Positions 38,486-46,661 of a DNA stretch of 64,000 nt are shown here, in pieces. This DNA comes from Rugamonas fusca (GTDB lineage: Bacteria; Pseudomonadota; Gammaproteobacteria; Burkholderiales; Burkholderiaceae_D): contig NZ_JACEZS010000003.1 of the NCBI RefSeq assembly GCF_014042365.1, positions 186,001 to 250,000 of the forward strand, in the 5' to 3' direction. Below the pieces are notes generated by a model. That model did no database searches. It was not told where the DNA came from and saw only the letters and a list, made by a program, of their open reading frames with translations. A program made the position numbers and the translations under genes. The number at the start of each line of letters is the position of its first letter. The first letter of the stretch is position 1.

Positions 38486-39955
38486 TTAACCGACGGTGCT
38501 GAAAAACCGCATCATCTCCCGGCTCGCATCCGGTCCCTTGCCGTCCGTGTAGCTGCCCTGCGCGCTGCCGCCGGACCAGGCGTGGCCTGCGCCGTGCACC
38601 ACCCAGTGCTCGACCACGGGCTTGCCATCGTGGCCGTGGTGCGTGGTCTGGGTGTAGCGGTGGCCGTTGGGCACGCTGCCCGATTGCACCGACGGCGTGC
38701 TGCCGGCCGCGTGGCCGTTCAGGCGCTGGGCCGTCACGGCGTCGCCATTGCGCGGGTGGACGGTGGTGTCACGGTCGCCGTGGAAGACGATGATGGGCAG
38801 GCTGCCGCCGGGCGCCTTGTGCGCACCGGCGCCGCGCTTCATGGCGCTCAGCGCGGACGGCAAATCCTGCGCCGACGCATACGGCAGGCCGGAATGCACG
38901 CCCACGGCCGCGAACACGTCCGGGTAGAGCGTGCCGACGATGACGGCCATGGCGCCGCCGGCCGACAGGCCGGCCACGTACACTTGCTTGTCCAGCACGC
39001 GGTAGTCGCGCCTGACCTGTTCGGCGATGCCGGCGATGAGCGACGGTTCGCCCTGGCCCCGTTGCTGGTCGATGGCGTTGAACCAGTTCCAGCACTTGGC
39101 GTTGTTGGCCTGCTTGGTCTGTTCGGGATAGGCCACCAGGCACTGGCGCTCCTCGGCCACTTCATTCATGCGGGTGCCGGCCGCGAAGTCGTCCGGGTTC
39201 TGGGTGCAGCCGTGCAGCATCACCAGCAGCGGCATGGGCTGGCCGTGGTAGCTGGACGGTATGTACAGCTTGTAGCGGCGCTCGCCCGCCTGGTTGGCGT
39301 AGCTGCCCGTGATGAATTGCGCGCCCGGCGGCAGTGGCGCCGGTTCCGCGCGCGGCGCGTCGTAGCCGGGCAGGTCGAGGCCGGACAGGTCCAGCGGCGG
39401 CAGGTTGAGGTTGGCGACGTCGAACTTGGGCAGCTCGAAGTGCTTCAGCCCGGACGGCAGGGTGCCGTTCACGCCGGCCTGGATGTCGACGGCGATGCCC
39501 ATGCGATTGAGCAGGTCTTGCGCATATTCGATCGGGTGGGTGGCTGGATCAGGCGCGACGCCGGCGGGGCGGGGCGATTCCTCGTGCGGCGCCGCTGGCG
39601 TCGGCTTGGCGCCGGCGGGCCGCATGTCCGTGGCCTCCGCGGCATGCGTCGTTTTCGGGGTGGCCGGGGCGGTCGGCGGGCGCGTCGCGCGGGGCGTGTC
39701 GTGGTCCGCAGGCGTATCGACGCAGACGGTGTCCTCCACCTCCCCGTTTGCGCCGTGACGGTGGACGGCGGAAGCCTCCGCCGACCTGGCAGGCGGGGTG
39801 TTAATGTCGCGCATAGGCGGCGTGGTGGCGCGCGGTGTGCCGCGCAGGCCGCCGAGCGCCTGCTGGATGGCTGCCGTGGCGGCGGCCGGTCCCTTGCTGA
39901 TCAGTTTCTGGGTGGCGGCGCGCATCTGCGCCAGCAGCGTGGAATCGAATTTCAT
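38486..39955 (-). CDS. PHB depolymerase/LpqC-family esterase (catalytic domain type 1) with long disordered N-terminus
   Basis: 489-residue protein. Residues 1-160 are an Ala/Pro/Thr-rich region of low complexity with no signal peptide, so it may be intracellular. The catalytic domain (about 195-489) has the oxyanion motif LLVMLHGCTQNPDDFA first and the lipase box VAGLSAGGAMAV later, the standard type 1 order, then HGDRDTTV (acid) and VHGAGHAWSGG (His). Together with the type 2 depolymerase at 20892-22112 this gives two opposite topologies in one window. The ribbon-helix-helix gene 57 bases upstream is on the same strand and may regulate it. Could act on PHB granules or short polyesters. Confidence 0.86.
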   Translation of the reverse strand: MKFDSTLLAQMRAATQKLISKGPAAATAAIQQALGGLRGTPRATTPPMRDINTPPARSAEASAVHRHGANGEVEDTVCVDTPADHDTPRATRPPTAPATPKTTHAAEATDMRPAGAKPTPAAPHEESPRPAGVAPDPATHPIEYAQDLLNRMGIAVDIQAGVNGTLPSGLKHFELPKFDVANLNLPPLDLSGLDLPGYDAPRAEPAPLPPGAQFITGSYANQAGERRYKLYIPSSYHGQPMPLLVMLHGCTQNPDDFAAGTRMNEVAEERQCLVAYPEQTKQANNAKCWNWFNAIDQQRGQGEPSLIAGIAEQVRRDYRVLDKQVYVAGLSAGGAMAVIVGTLYPDVFAAVGVHSGLPYASAQDLPSALSAMKRGAGAHKAPGGSLPIIVFHGDRDTTVHPRNGDAVTAQRLNGHAAGSTPSVQSGSVPNGHRYTQTTHHGHDGKPVVEHWVVHGAGHAWSGGSAQGSYTDGKGPDASREMMRFFSTVG

Positions 39956-40012
39956 GAGCCATCGTCCTTCAACGAAGCTGCGCCGTGACCGAACTGCCGG
40001 TGGACAGGCGCG

Positions 40013-40426
40013 TTAGTGAATTCGCCCGGCCAGGGCGGTCTTGACTACGGTGCTCGCGTGCAGCGCGCCGAGCACGAATATCGATTCGATGGTGGCCAGC
40101 GCCAGCTCCACCGAGACGTCGCTGGCGATGCTGGCCAGGCCCAGCACCTGGATCTGCAGGCGCTGGCCGGCGGCCTGGATGGCTTCCAGGTCGGCGCGCG
40201 AGTAGTGCTGCATGCCCAGCACCAGGCTCTTGCGCGCCACCGTCTGCTTGACCACGTCCGCGTGGGCGTTCAGTTGGTTGCGGATCGCCGTGCGTATCAA
40301 ATCGGTGCGGTTGGAGTAAAACCCTTCCTGCACCAGCAAATCGATTTGTCCCAGGTCTATCGGTCCCAGATTGATGGTGATTTTTTCCGATTCGCTCGTC
40401 TTGAGCTTCAGTTCTTGCTTGGCCAT
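40013..40426 (-). CDS. ribbon-helix-helix (CopG-like) transcriptional regulator
   Basis: 137-residue protein; the N-terminal 55 residues are a ribbon-helix-helix DNA-binding domain (KITINLGPIDLGQIDLLVQE, then GFYSNRTDLIRTAIRNQL). The C-terminal half is helical and probably oligomerises or senses a ligand. ATG 40426 has GGAG five bases upstream. A CCATCCAT / ATGGATGG dyad lies 45 bases upstream of the start codon and is a candidate operator for autoregulation. Likely co-transcribed with the downstream PHB-depolymerase-like gene. Confidence 0.85.
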   Translation of the reverse strand: MAKQELKLKTSESEKITINLGPIDLGQIDLLVQEGFYSNRTDLIRTAIRNQLNAHADVVKQTVARKSLVLGMQHYSRADLEAIQAAGQRLQIQVLGLASIASDVSVELALATIESIFVLGALHASTVVKTALAGRIH

Positions 40427-40470
40427 AAGTCTCCGTCCGGCACATGGGGTGGGCTGGTGGCATCTGGTAG

Positions 40471-40497
40471 CCATCCATCCACCATCTACATGGATGG
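40471..40497. promoter_or_regulatory. inverted repeat, candidate operator of the RHH regulator
   Basis: Perfect 8-bp arms CCATCCAT (40471-40478) and ATGGATGG (40490-40497), 11 bases apart, with further CCATC/GATGG repeats around them, lie just upstream of the RHH gene start. RHH proteins bind short direct or inverted repeats near their own promoters. Confidence 0.5.
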
Positions 40498-40628
40498 TAG
40501 TATAGACCCATGACGTCTCAGGTCAAGCGCGATTTCGCGCATTGCGTTATCGTGAGGCGGCAATTGACCGAGCGGCCCCGCCGGGGGCGCGGCATAATGG
40601 ACGCATTCTTCGTTACCGAAACCGCAAT

Positions 40629-40850
40629 ATGAATCCAGTATCGCCATCCGCCGAACCCGTCTTGCCCGAACTGGCCACGCCGGTGCCGTCGCCGTGCGTC
40701 AGCCTGTGCAAGATGAGTCCCGAGACGGGCTATTGCCTCGGCTGCATGCGCACCATCGAGGAAATCATCGCCTGGTCCAAGGCGGATGACACATACAAGC
40801 GCGCCGTGTGGGCGGAAATCCGGCGCCGCGAAGCGCTGGTCGACTTTTAA
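40629..40850 (+). CDS. DUF1289 domain protein
   Basis: 73-residue protein with the cysteine signature of DUF1289: CVSLCKMSPETGYCLGCMRT followed by IEEIIAW, four conserved cysteines that probably bind a metal or cluster. Start ATG 40629 chosen from position of the domain; the upstream in-frame extension runs through an intergenic-looking region. Small DUF1289 proteins often lie near metabolic oxidoreductase genes; here the MBL-fold gene follows after 19 bases and is likely co-transcribed. Confidence 0.88.
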   Translation: MNPVSPSAEPVLPELATPVPSPCVSLCKMSPETGYCLGCMRTIEEIIAWSKADDTYKRAVWAEIRRREALVDF

Positions 40851-40869
40851 AAAGGGAGAGGTGGCAGGC

Positions 40870-41778
40870 ATGCATGGATTACCCGATTCGATCCAGGTGT
40901 TCGAGCGCGGCTGGCTCTCGTCCAACAACATCCTGCTGCTGGGCCGCCACGACACGGCGCTGATCGACAGCGGCTACCTGACCCACGCGCCGCAAACGCT
41001 GGCGCTGGTGCGCCACGCGCTGCACGGGCGCCACCTGGACCGGCTGATCAACACCCACCTGCATTCGGATCACTGCGGCGGCAACGCCATCCTGCAAGCC
41101 CACTATGGCTGCGACACGGCGATCCCGGCGGCCGAGGCGGACAAGGTGCGGCACTGGGACGTGGAGGCGCTCAGCTTCAAGGCCACGGGCCAGCAATGCG
41201 AGCGCTTCAGCTTCGACAGCACCGTCTCCTGCGGCGATGTGCTGACGCTGGCCGACATGGAATGGCGTGCGCTGGGCGCGCCCGGCCACGACCCCCATTC
41301 GCTGATTTTCTACTGTCCCGAGCACCGCGTGCTGGCCTCGGCCGACGCGCTGTGGGAGAACGGTTTCGGCGTCATCTTCCCGGAGCTGGACGGTGAGTCC
41401 GGCTTCGCCGAGGAGCGCGCCACGCTGGACTTGATCGAAAGCCTGGACGTGCGCCTGGTGATCCCCGGCCATGGCGCGCCGTTCACGGACGTGCAAGGCG
41501 CGCTGGTGCGCGCCCGCTCGCGCGTCGATTACCTGGAGGCTGATCCGGTGCGCAACGCGCAAAATGCCATCAAGGTGCTGCTCAAGTTCCTGCTGCTGGA
41601 ACGCCAGCGCATCGCCCTGGCCGAGGTGCCGCAGATGCTGCTGTCCATGCCCGTGTTCGCGACCGCCAACACGCGCTACCTGCGCCAGACGCCGGACCAA
41701 CTGGCGCAATGGGCCGTTGGCCAGCTGGTCAAGGGCGGCGCGGCGCACGTTGAGAGTGAATACTTACTCAACGACTGA
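40870..41778 (+). CDS. metallo-beta-lactamase-fold hydrolase
   Basis: 302-residue MBL-fold protein. The metal motif is THLHSDHCGGN (HxHxDH), with the later ligands in APGHDPHSL and LASADALWENGFG and VIPGHGAPF. The C-terminal helical segment fits the glyoxalase II/quinolone-response-type or other MBL hydrolases acting on thioesters or lactones. ATG 40870 begins MHGLPDSIQVFERG; GGGAGAGG lies upstream. Sits downstream of a DUF1289 gene. Confidence 0.88.
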   Translation: MHGLPDSIQVFERGWLSSNNILLLGRHDTALIDSGYLTHAPQTLALVRHALHGRHLDRLINTHLHSDHCGGNAILQAHYGCDTAIPAAEADKVRHWDVEALSFKATGQQCERFSFDSTVSCGDVLTLADMEWRALGAPGHDPHSLIFYCPEHRVLASADALWENGFGVIFPELDGESGFAEERATLDLIESLDVRLVIPGHGAPFTDVQGALVRARSRVDYLEADPVRNAQNAIKVLLKFLLLERQRIALAEVPQMLLSMPVFATANTRYLRQTPDQLAQWAVGQLVKGGAAHVESEYLLND

Positions 41779-41909
41779 ATCGACGACGACATCAACAACG
41801 GCCTGGCGGGCGTATGCGTGCGCCTGCTCCACTACCGGCACGACCGTTCGGTTTGCGGTCTATAATCGTCCGACCGCCGTTTCCATCCACTTCCGTCAGC
41901 GAGTTCGAT

Positions 41910-42863
41910 ATGGCCTTGCCAGCAGTGCTGCAGAACCTCACCCTTCCCGTGATCGCCTCTCCCATGTTCATCGCCAGCGGCCCGGCGCTGGTGGCGGCCC
42001 AGTGCAAGGCCGGCATCGTCGGCTCGTTCCCGGCCCTGAACGCGCGCCCGGCCGAGCTGCTCGACACCTGGCTGACGGATTTGCAGGCCGAGCTGGCCCA
42101 GTTCCAGCGCGCCCATCCGGACCAGCGCGTGGGGCCGATCGCCGTCAACCAGATCGTGCACCACTCGAACGACCGGCTCGCGCATGACGTGGAAGTGTGC
42201 GTCAAACACCAGATCCCCATCATCATCTCGTCGCTGCGCGCGCCGCCCAAGGAGATGCTCGACGCCATCCACAGCTACGGCGGCATCGTGCTGCATGACG
42301 TGATCTCGATCCGCCATGCGCAGAAGGCGTTGGAGGCCGGCGTGGATGGCTTGATCCTGGTGGCCAGCGGTGCCGGCGGCCATGCGGGCACGCTGTCGCC
42401 GTTCGCGCTGGTGGGCGAGGTGCGCAAGTTCTTCTCGGGGCCGATCGCGCTGTCGGGCTCCATCGCCACCGGCGACGCGATCCTGGCGGCGCAGGCCATG
42501 GGCGCCGATTTCGCCTACATCGGGTCACGCTGGCTGGCCACCAAGGAGTCCAACGTGGCCGACAGTTACCGCGATGCGATCGTGGAGTCGTCCGCGGCGG
42601 ATATCGTTTATACCAATTTGTTCACTGGCGTGCACGGTAACTACCTGAAGAAGTCCATCGTCGCCGCCGGGCTGGACCCGGATGCATTGCCGCAGTCCGA
42701 CAAGAGCGCCATGAGCTTCGGTTCCGGCAGCGCCAAGGCGTGGCGCGACATCTGGGGCGCTGGCCAGGGCGTGGGGCTGATGGATGACGTGCCCACCACG
42801 GCCGAAATGGTGGCCCGTCTGAAGCGCGAATACGACGCGGCGCGCGCGCGGCTTAAGCTGTAA
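41910..42863 (+). CDS. nitronate monooxygenase family flavoprotein
   Basis: 317-residue FMN enzyme of the 2-nitropropane dioxygenase/NMO TIM-barrel family. Conserved segments are the start PVIASPMFIASGPALVAA, LVASGAGGHAG (flavin phosphate loop with the catalytic-region His) and AYIGSRWLATKES. The start codon 41910 gives the family N-terminus. Family members oxidise nitronates such as propionate-3-nitronate. Single-gene unit, 131 bases after the MBL-fold gene. Confidence 0.9.
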   Translation: MALPAVLQNLTLPVIASPMFIASGPALVAAQCKAGIVGSFPALNARPAELLDTWLTDLQAELAQFQRAHPDQRVGPIAVNQIVHHSNDRLAHDVEVCVKHQIPIIISSLRAPPKEMLDAIHSYGGIVLHDVISIRHAQKALEAGVDGLILVASGAGGHAGTLSPFALVGEVRKFFSGPIALSGSIATGDAILAAQAMGADFAYIGSRWLATKESNVADSYRDAIVESSAADIVYTNLFTGVHGNYLKKSIVAAGLDPDALPQSDKSAMSFGSGSAKAWRDIWGAGQGVGLMDDVPTTAEMVARLKREYDAARARLKL

Positions 42864-42921
42864 TCAGTGCCGGGCGGGTCGGCGAGGCGCACTCTGAGGA
42901 GGTCGACAGGGCTGGCCTGGC

Positions 42922-43320
42922 TTAGCTGTCCGCGCGGGCGGGCCGGCGCGTGGTCCCCGTCGTTGCAGATTTCTTCTTTTTCGCCTGGGGCTGCGCCTGC
43001 TTGCGCAGGGCGGCCGCCATGCCCAGCCTGGCCCAGCGCAGCATGTCGCTGGCGTCGTCCATCGCCGCGTCGGGCACGCGGTAGTAGCGCAGCGCGCACA
43101 CTTCGCCCTGCTTCTGGTAGGTGAACGGCGCGCAGCGGGCCGCCAGGAACTGGGCTTCGTTGTCGGCGTCGGCCTTGAAGTACAGGCAGTCGTCGTCGAT
43201 GATGGCGCAGAACAGCTCATCGATGTAGATCCCCACGCCGCCGAACATGCGCTTGCTGCGCACGCTCCCCAGCGGCGCCAGCACGTCGGCCAGATAGCTC
43301 AGGAAATCAGGCGACACCAT
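42922..43320 (-). CDS. TfoX N-terminal domain protein
   Basis: 132-residue protein: TfoX/Sxy N-terminal domain (SKRMFGGVGIYIDELFCAII, then YFKADADNEAQF) without the C-terminal TfoX domain, followed by a basic Lys/Arg tail. GGGAG precedes the ATG at 43320. In gamma-proteobacteria full TfoX/Sxy controls competence; single-domain relatives are widespread with no established role. Confidence 0.87.
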   Translation of the reverse strand: MVSPDFLSYLADVLAPLGSVRSKRMFGGVGIYIDELFCAIIDDDCLYFKADADNEAQFLAARCAPFTYQKQGEVCALRYYRVPDAAMDDASDMLRWARLGMAAALRKQAQPQAKKKKSATTGTTRRPARADS

Positions 43321-43342
43321 GGTCAACTCCCTTCACCTGCTC

Positions 43343-43855
43343 TTATTGCGGGCGACGGATATCGTAGCGCGCGAAGTGCTGCCACGTGCCGTCCGGCTTG
43401 GCCGCTTCGATCTCGAACGTCCACGATGCCGTATCGGCATGGTAGTTCAGCGTATCGCGAAACGGCGCGCTGGCGTAGGGGAAAGTGAATTCGATGGTGT
43501 GGTCCGTGATCTTGCCCGTCGCATGGGGGATGGAACCCTTGGCGCCAAAGCTGTCCATCCAGTGCGCGATGACGGCCTGGCTGCCCTGGTCGTAGCCGAT
43601 GAACACGCGCGCCTCGTACCTGGCCGGCACCTGCACATCCTTCATGTGCATTTCCGTGAACGTGGCGTTCAGCGTGGGCGTGGCGGCCATGGTGTAGCGC
43701 ACGGGCTTGCCCATCACGTCGCCCGTCATGATCCAGTCGCCGTCCAAGGCTTGCAGCAGGGCGGGGCGGGCGTCGGCCGGGGCGGTGGGCGGCGCGGCGT
43801 GGACGCCGGCTGTCGCCAGCACGGTGGACAGCAGCAATGGGAGAAGGATGCGCAT
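43343..43855 (-). CDS. secreted DUF1579-like protein
   Basis: 170-residue protein with a signal peptide (MRILLPLLLSTVLATAGVHA) and a lipocalin-like beta-rich domain resembling DUF1579: LDGDWIMTGDVMG, MHMKDVQVPARYEARVFIGYDQ. Probably periplasmic. No enzyme motif is visible. 22 bases separate its stop from the TfoX start. Confidence 0.7.
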   Translation of the reverse strand: MRILLPLLLSTVLATAGVHAAPPTAPADARPALLQALDGDWIMTGDVMGKPVRYTMAATPTLNATFTEMHMKDVQVPARYEARVFIGYDQGSQAVIAHWMDSFGAKGSIPHATGKITDHTIEFTFPYASAPFRDTLNYHADTASWTFEIEAAKPDGTWQHFARYDIRRPQ

Positions 43856-43978
43856 CGGTTTTGGTCTGGTGTCGGTTAAATGAAACAGACAATATTGGAA
43901 AATTGCGCAACATGCAATTCTTGCCCGGTAGAAATCATAGTAAAATCAGTTCCTAATTAAACAACCTGGAGGGGCTGG

Positions 43979-44959
43979 ATGAAAGCGGGACAGATCGGTG
44001 TGTTGGTGTGCGCGATGGCGCTTCCCTTGGCAGGCTTTGCGCAGGATAGCGGCGCGCCGGCCACCAGCAGCAATGGGCCGCAGGTGGAGAAATGCGACGC
44101 GCCCAAGGGCACCATCGCCGTCCATGAACCGCAGGACGACCTGATCGCGCGCCTGCGCGGCTTTGGCCTGGCCTCGCCCACGGCCATGATCCGCATGATG
44201 ATCCAGCAGTCGAACTGCTTCCAGGTGATCGAGCGCGGCGTGGCCATGCAGAACCTGATGCAGGAACGCCAGCTGGCCGAAAGCGGCATGATGCAGCAGG
44301 GTAGCAACATGGGCAAAGGCCAGATGGTCACGGCCGATTTCCTGCTCACGCCCAATATCACCTTCTCGGAAAACAACGCGGGCGGCGTGGGCGCGGGCAT
44401 GCTGGGCATGTTCGGCGGCGTGGGCCACGTGCTGGGCGCGCTGGCCGGCAGCCTCAAATTCAAGGAAGCGGAAACCAGCATGCTGCTGGTGGACGCCCGT
44501 TCCGGCATCCAGGTGGCGGCGACTCAAGGCAAGGCCGAGAAGACCGACTTCGCGCTCGGCGGCGCGCTGTTCGGCGGCGCCATGGCTGGCGGCGGTGGCG
44601 GCTACACCAACACCAACGAGGGCAAGATCATCGTCGCCTCCTTCCTCGACAACTGGAACAAGGTGGTGCGCGCGGTGCGCGACAATCCATCGCTGATCCA
44701 GGCCAAGGCCGGCAAGGCATCGCAGCAGAACGCGGCCAACAGCGTGCAGGCCGGCGCGGCCGCCGAAGGCGATGTGATGATGCCCAAGATCGCCAATGTG
44801 CGCGTGCTCAGGCAGCCGCGCGACGGGGCGGCGGAACTGGTTGCGCTCAACAAGACGGACGAGGTGCTGTACCTGGGCGAGGAGAAGGATGGCTACTTCA
44901 AGGTCCAGGCCAGCAAGGGCGAGGGCTGGGTCAAGAAGGTCCTGGTCCGCAAGCAGTAA
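43979..44959 (+). CDS. CsgG/HfaB-like secreted protein with C-terminal SH3-like segment
   Basis: 326-residue exported protein (signal peptide to AGFA, near residue 21; not a clear lipoprotein). The core (40-230) resembles CsgG/HfaB-type proteins, with SNCFQVIERGVAMQNLMQER and VTADFLLTPNITFSE, then a Gly/Met-rich stretch AGMLGMFGGVGHVLGALAG. The C-terminal 60 residues look like a bacterial SH3 domain. GGAGG lies seven bases before the ATG. No csg or hfa partners are nearby; function unknown, envelope location. Confidence 0.75.
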   Translation: MKAGQIGVLVCAMALPLAGFAQDSGAPATSSNGPQVEKCDAPKGTIAVHEPQDDLIARLRGFGLASPTAMIRMMIQQSNCFQVIERGVAMQNLMQERQLAESGMMQQGSNMGKGQMVTADFLLTPNITFSENNAGGVGAGMLGMFGGVGHVLGALAGSLKFKEAETSMLLVDARSGIQVAATQGKAEKTDFALGGALFGGAMAGGGGGYTNTNEGKIIVASFLDNWNKVVRAVRDNPSLIQAKAGKASQQNAANSVQAGAAAEGDVMMPKIANVRVLRQPRDGAAELVALNKTDEVLYLGEEKDGYFKVQASKGEGWVKKVLVRKQ

Positions 44960-44970
44960 GAGGCCGTTCC

Positions 44971-44994
44971 AACAAGCCCGTGGCCTTGTTTTCG
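44971..44994. terminator. candidate terminator between the CsgG-like gene and argP
   Basis: AACAAGCC and GGCCTTGTT (44971-44990) can pair around a CGT loop with one bulge, followed by TTTTC. It lies between two converging genes (stops at 44959 and 45006), a usual terminator position. Confidence 0.45.
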
Positions 44995-45005
44995 CTGCGC
45001 CACGG

Positions 45006-45899
45006 TCATTGCTCCTGTTCCAGCCACTTGCGCGCCGTCGCCACCACCTGTTCGGTCAGGCGGCGCGTGAGCGGGGTCTGGATGTCCCACGCGTGCCAGA
45101 TCAGCGGCACGTTCAGGCTGGCGCCGGGCGCCAGTTCCATCAGCGTGCCCGCGCGCAGGGCCGCCTCGCATTGCAGCACTGGCAGCATGCCGTAGGCGTA
45201 GCCCGCTTCCAGGAAACGCACGAACCCCTCCGAACTCGATAACGCATGGTGCGGATAGCGCACTGGCTGGCCGAACTGGCGGCCCAGGAACTGGTCCAGC
45301 AGCGCGTCCTTGCGGTCGAACACCAGCGCTGGCGCTTGCTGTACCGCGTCCAGCGTGAAGCCATCGGCGAACCAGCGCTGCGCGAACGCGGGCGCGGCCA
45401 CGCACAGGTAGCGCATTGCGCCCAGCGGCGTGGCCGTGGTGCCGGCCACGCGCGTCGCTTCGCTGGTCACGCAGGCGAACACGCGGCCTTCGCGCAACTG
45501 GCTCAAGGTGTGGTCCTGGTCGTCGAGGCGGATGCGCAGCAGGCAGGCGTCCGACAGCAGCAGCGGCGCCACGGCTTCCTGCAGCCAGGTGGCGGCGCTG
45601 TCGGCGTTGACGGCGATGGCGATGTCGGGCCGCTCGTCGGCCTGGCCGGGGCGCTGCTTCAGGGCCGCTTCCAGCAGCCGCACCTGGCGGTAGTGGGCGA
45701 TCAGGCGCTGGCCAGCCTCCGTTGCTTGCGGCGGCTGGGTGCGCACCACCAGCAGTTCGCCCGCGTCGTTTTCCAGCAGCCGGATGCGCTGCGACACGGC
45801 CGATTGCGTGATCGACAGGGCCACGGCGGCCTTGTCGAAACTGCCATGCTCGATCACGGCGTCGAGGGCGGCCAGGCCCCGGTAATCCACTGCGCTCAT
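45006..45899 (-). CDS. argP: LysR-family regulator ArgP (IciA)
   Basis: 297-residue LysR-type regulator. The N-terminal winged HTH has SFDKAAVALSITQSAVSQRIRLLEND, and the co-inducer domain contains the ArgP-like TEAGQRLIAHYRQVRLLE. ArgP activates the arginine exporter gene argO in response to arginine and lysine. The divergent argO/lysE gene is 85 bases away, which supports the call strongly. Start ATG 45899. Confidence 0.92.
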   Translation of the reverse strand: MSAVDYRGLAALDAVIEHGSFDKAAVALSITQSAVSQRIRLLENDAGELLVVRTQPPQATEAGQRLIAHYRQVRLLEAALKQRPGQADERPDIAIAVNADSAATWLQEAVAPLLLSDACLLRIRLDDQDHTLSQLREGRVFACVTSEATRVAGTTATPLGAMRYLCVAAPAFAQRWFADGFTLDAVQQAPALVFDRKDALLDQFLGRQFGQPVRYPHHALSSSEGFVRFLEAGYAYGMLPVLQCEAALRAGTLMELAPGASLNVPLIWHAWDIQTPLTRRLTEQVVATARKWLEQEQ

Positions 45900-45984
45900 T
45901 AGTTTCTCTAATGTTTGTCCAATAATATTAATTATACTTATCTGCGTCCGCGCCGTAAGCTGGCCGCCTGTTTGAGGAGAAAAC
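45900..45984. promoter_or_regulatory. divergent argP-argO regulatory region
   Basis: The 85-bp gap is A+T-rich (AATAATATTAATTATAC around 45921-45938) with a -10-like TATACT at 45933-45938 for argO. ArgP binds A+T-rich sites in this position in other bacteria. Confidence 0.6.
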
Positions 45985-46590
45985 ATGGCGGCGACGGCAT
46001 TCTTGAAGGGGGTGGGCTTGGGCGGCAGCCTGATTGTGGCGATCGGATCGCAGAACGCATACCTGCTGCGGCAGGCGATCAAGCGCGAATTCGTGCTCAC
46101 TTGCGTGGCCATCTGCGTGGTGTGCGACATGGTGCTGATCGCGGCCGGCGTGGCCGGGATGGGACAGCTGATCACGGGCGCGCCGGCCTTGCTGTGGTGG
46201 CTGAAGATAGGCGGCGCCGCGTTTTTGCTGGCGTATGGCTGGCGCGCGGCCCGTTCCGCGCTGCGGCCGGCCGCGCTGGTGGCCGGCGATGGGGCCACCG
46301 TGTCCAGTCATGGCGCCGTGGTGGCGGCCATGCTGGCATTCAGCCTGCTCAATCCCCACGTGTATCTGGATACGGTGATCCTGCTCGGTTCCATCGGCGG
46401 CCAGCAGGCCGGCAATGGACGGCTGTATTTCGCGGCCGGCGCGATGGCCGCTTCGCTGGCCTGGTTCAGTGGACTGGGATGGGGGGCGCGCTACCTGGCG
46501 CCCGTATTCGCGCTGCCACGGGCGTGGCAGGTGCTCGATGGCGTGATCGCCGTGGTGATGTGGTCCATCGCCGCCTCGCTGCTGCTCTAA
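45985..46590 (+). CDS. argO: LysE/ArgO-family amino-acid exporter
   Basis: 201-residue inner-membrane protein with six predicted helices of the LysE superfamily: N-terminal GGSLIVAIGSQNAYLLRQAI, AFSLLNPHVYLDTVILLGSI and a C-terminal helix. Exports arginine, and perhaps lysine and canavanine. Divergent to argP, with GAGGAG before the ATG. The stop is followed immediately (three bases) by a REP-like palindrome. Confidence 0.92.
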   Translation: MAATAFLKGVGLGGSLIVAIGSQNAYLLRQAIKREFVLTCVAICVVCDMVLIAAGVAGMGQLITGAPALLWWLKIGGAAFLLAYGWRAARSALRPAALVAGDGATVSSHGAVVAAMLAFSLLNPHVYLDTVILLGSIGGQQAGNGRLYFAAGAMAASLAWFSGLGWGARYLAPVFALPRAWQVLDGVIAVVMWSIAASLLL

Positions 46591-46593
46591 AGA

Positions 46594-46653
46594 AAAATCG
46601 GGGACGTAACACGGTTTTTCTTGTCAGAAAAACCGTGTTACGTCCCCGATTTT
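46594..46653. repeat. REP-like palindromic repeat, copy 2 (perfect 27-bp hairpin)
   Basis: Arms at 46594-46620 and 46627-46653 are exact reverse complements, joined by the six-base loop TTGTCA. The arm starts AAAATCGGGGACGTAACACG, shared with copy 1 at 11908-11967. The element fills the gap between the converging argO and hpt genes (stops at 46590 and 46662), where it could also act as a bidirectional terminator. Confidence 0.93.
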
Positions 46654-46661
46654 GCCGGCTG

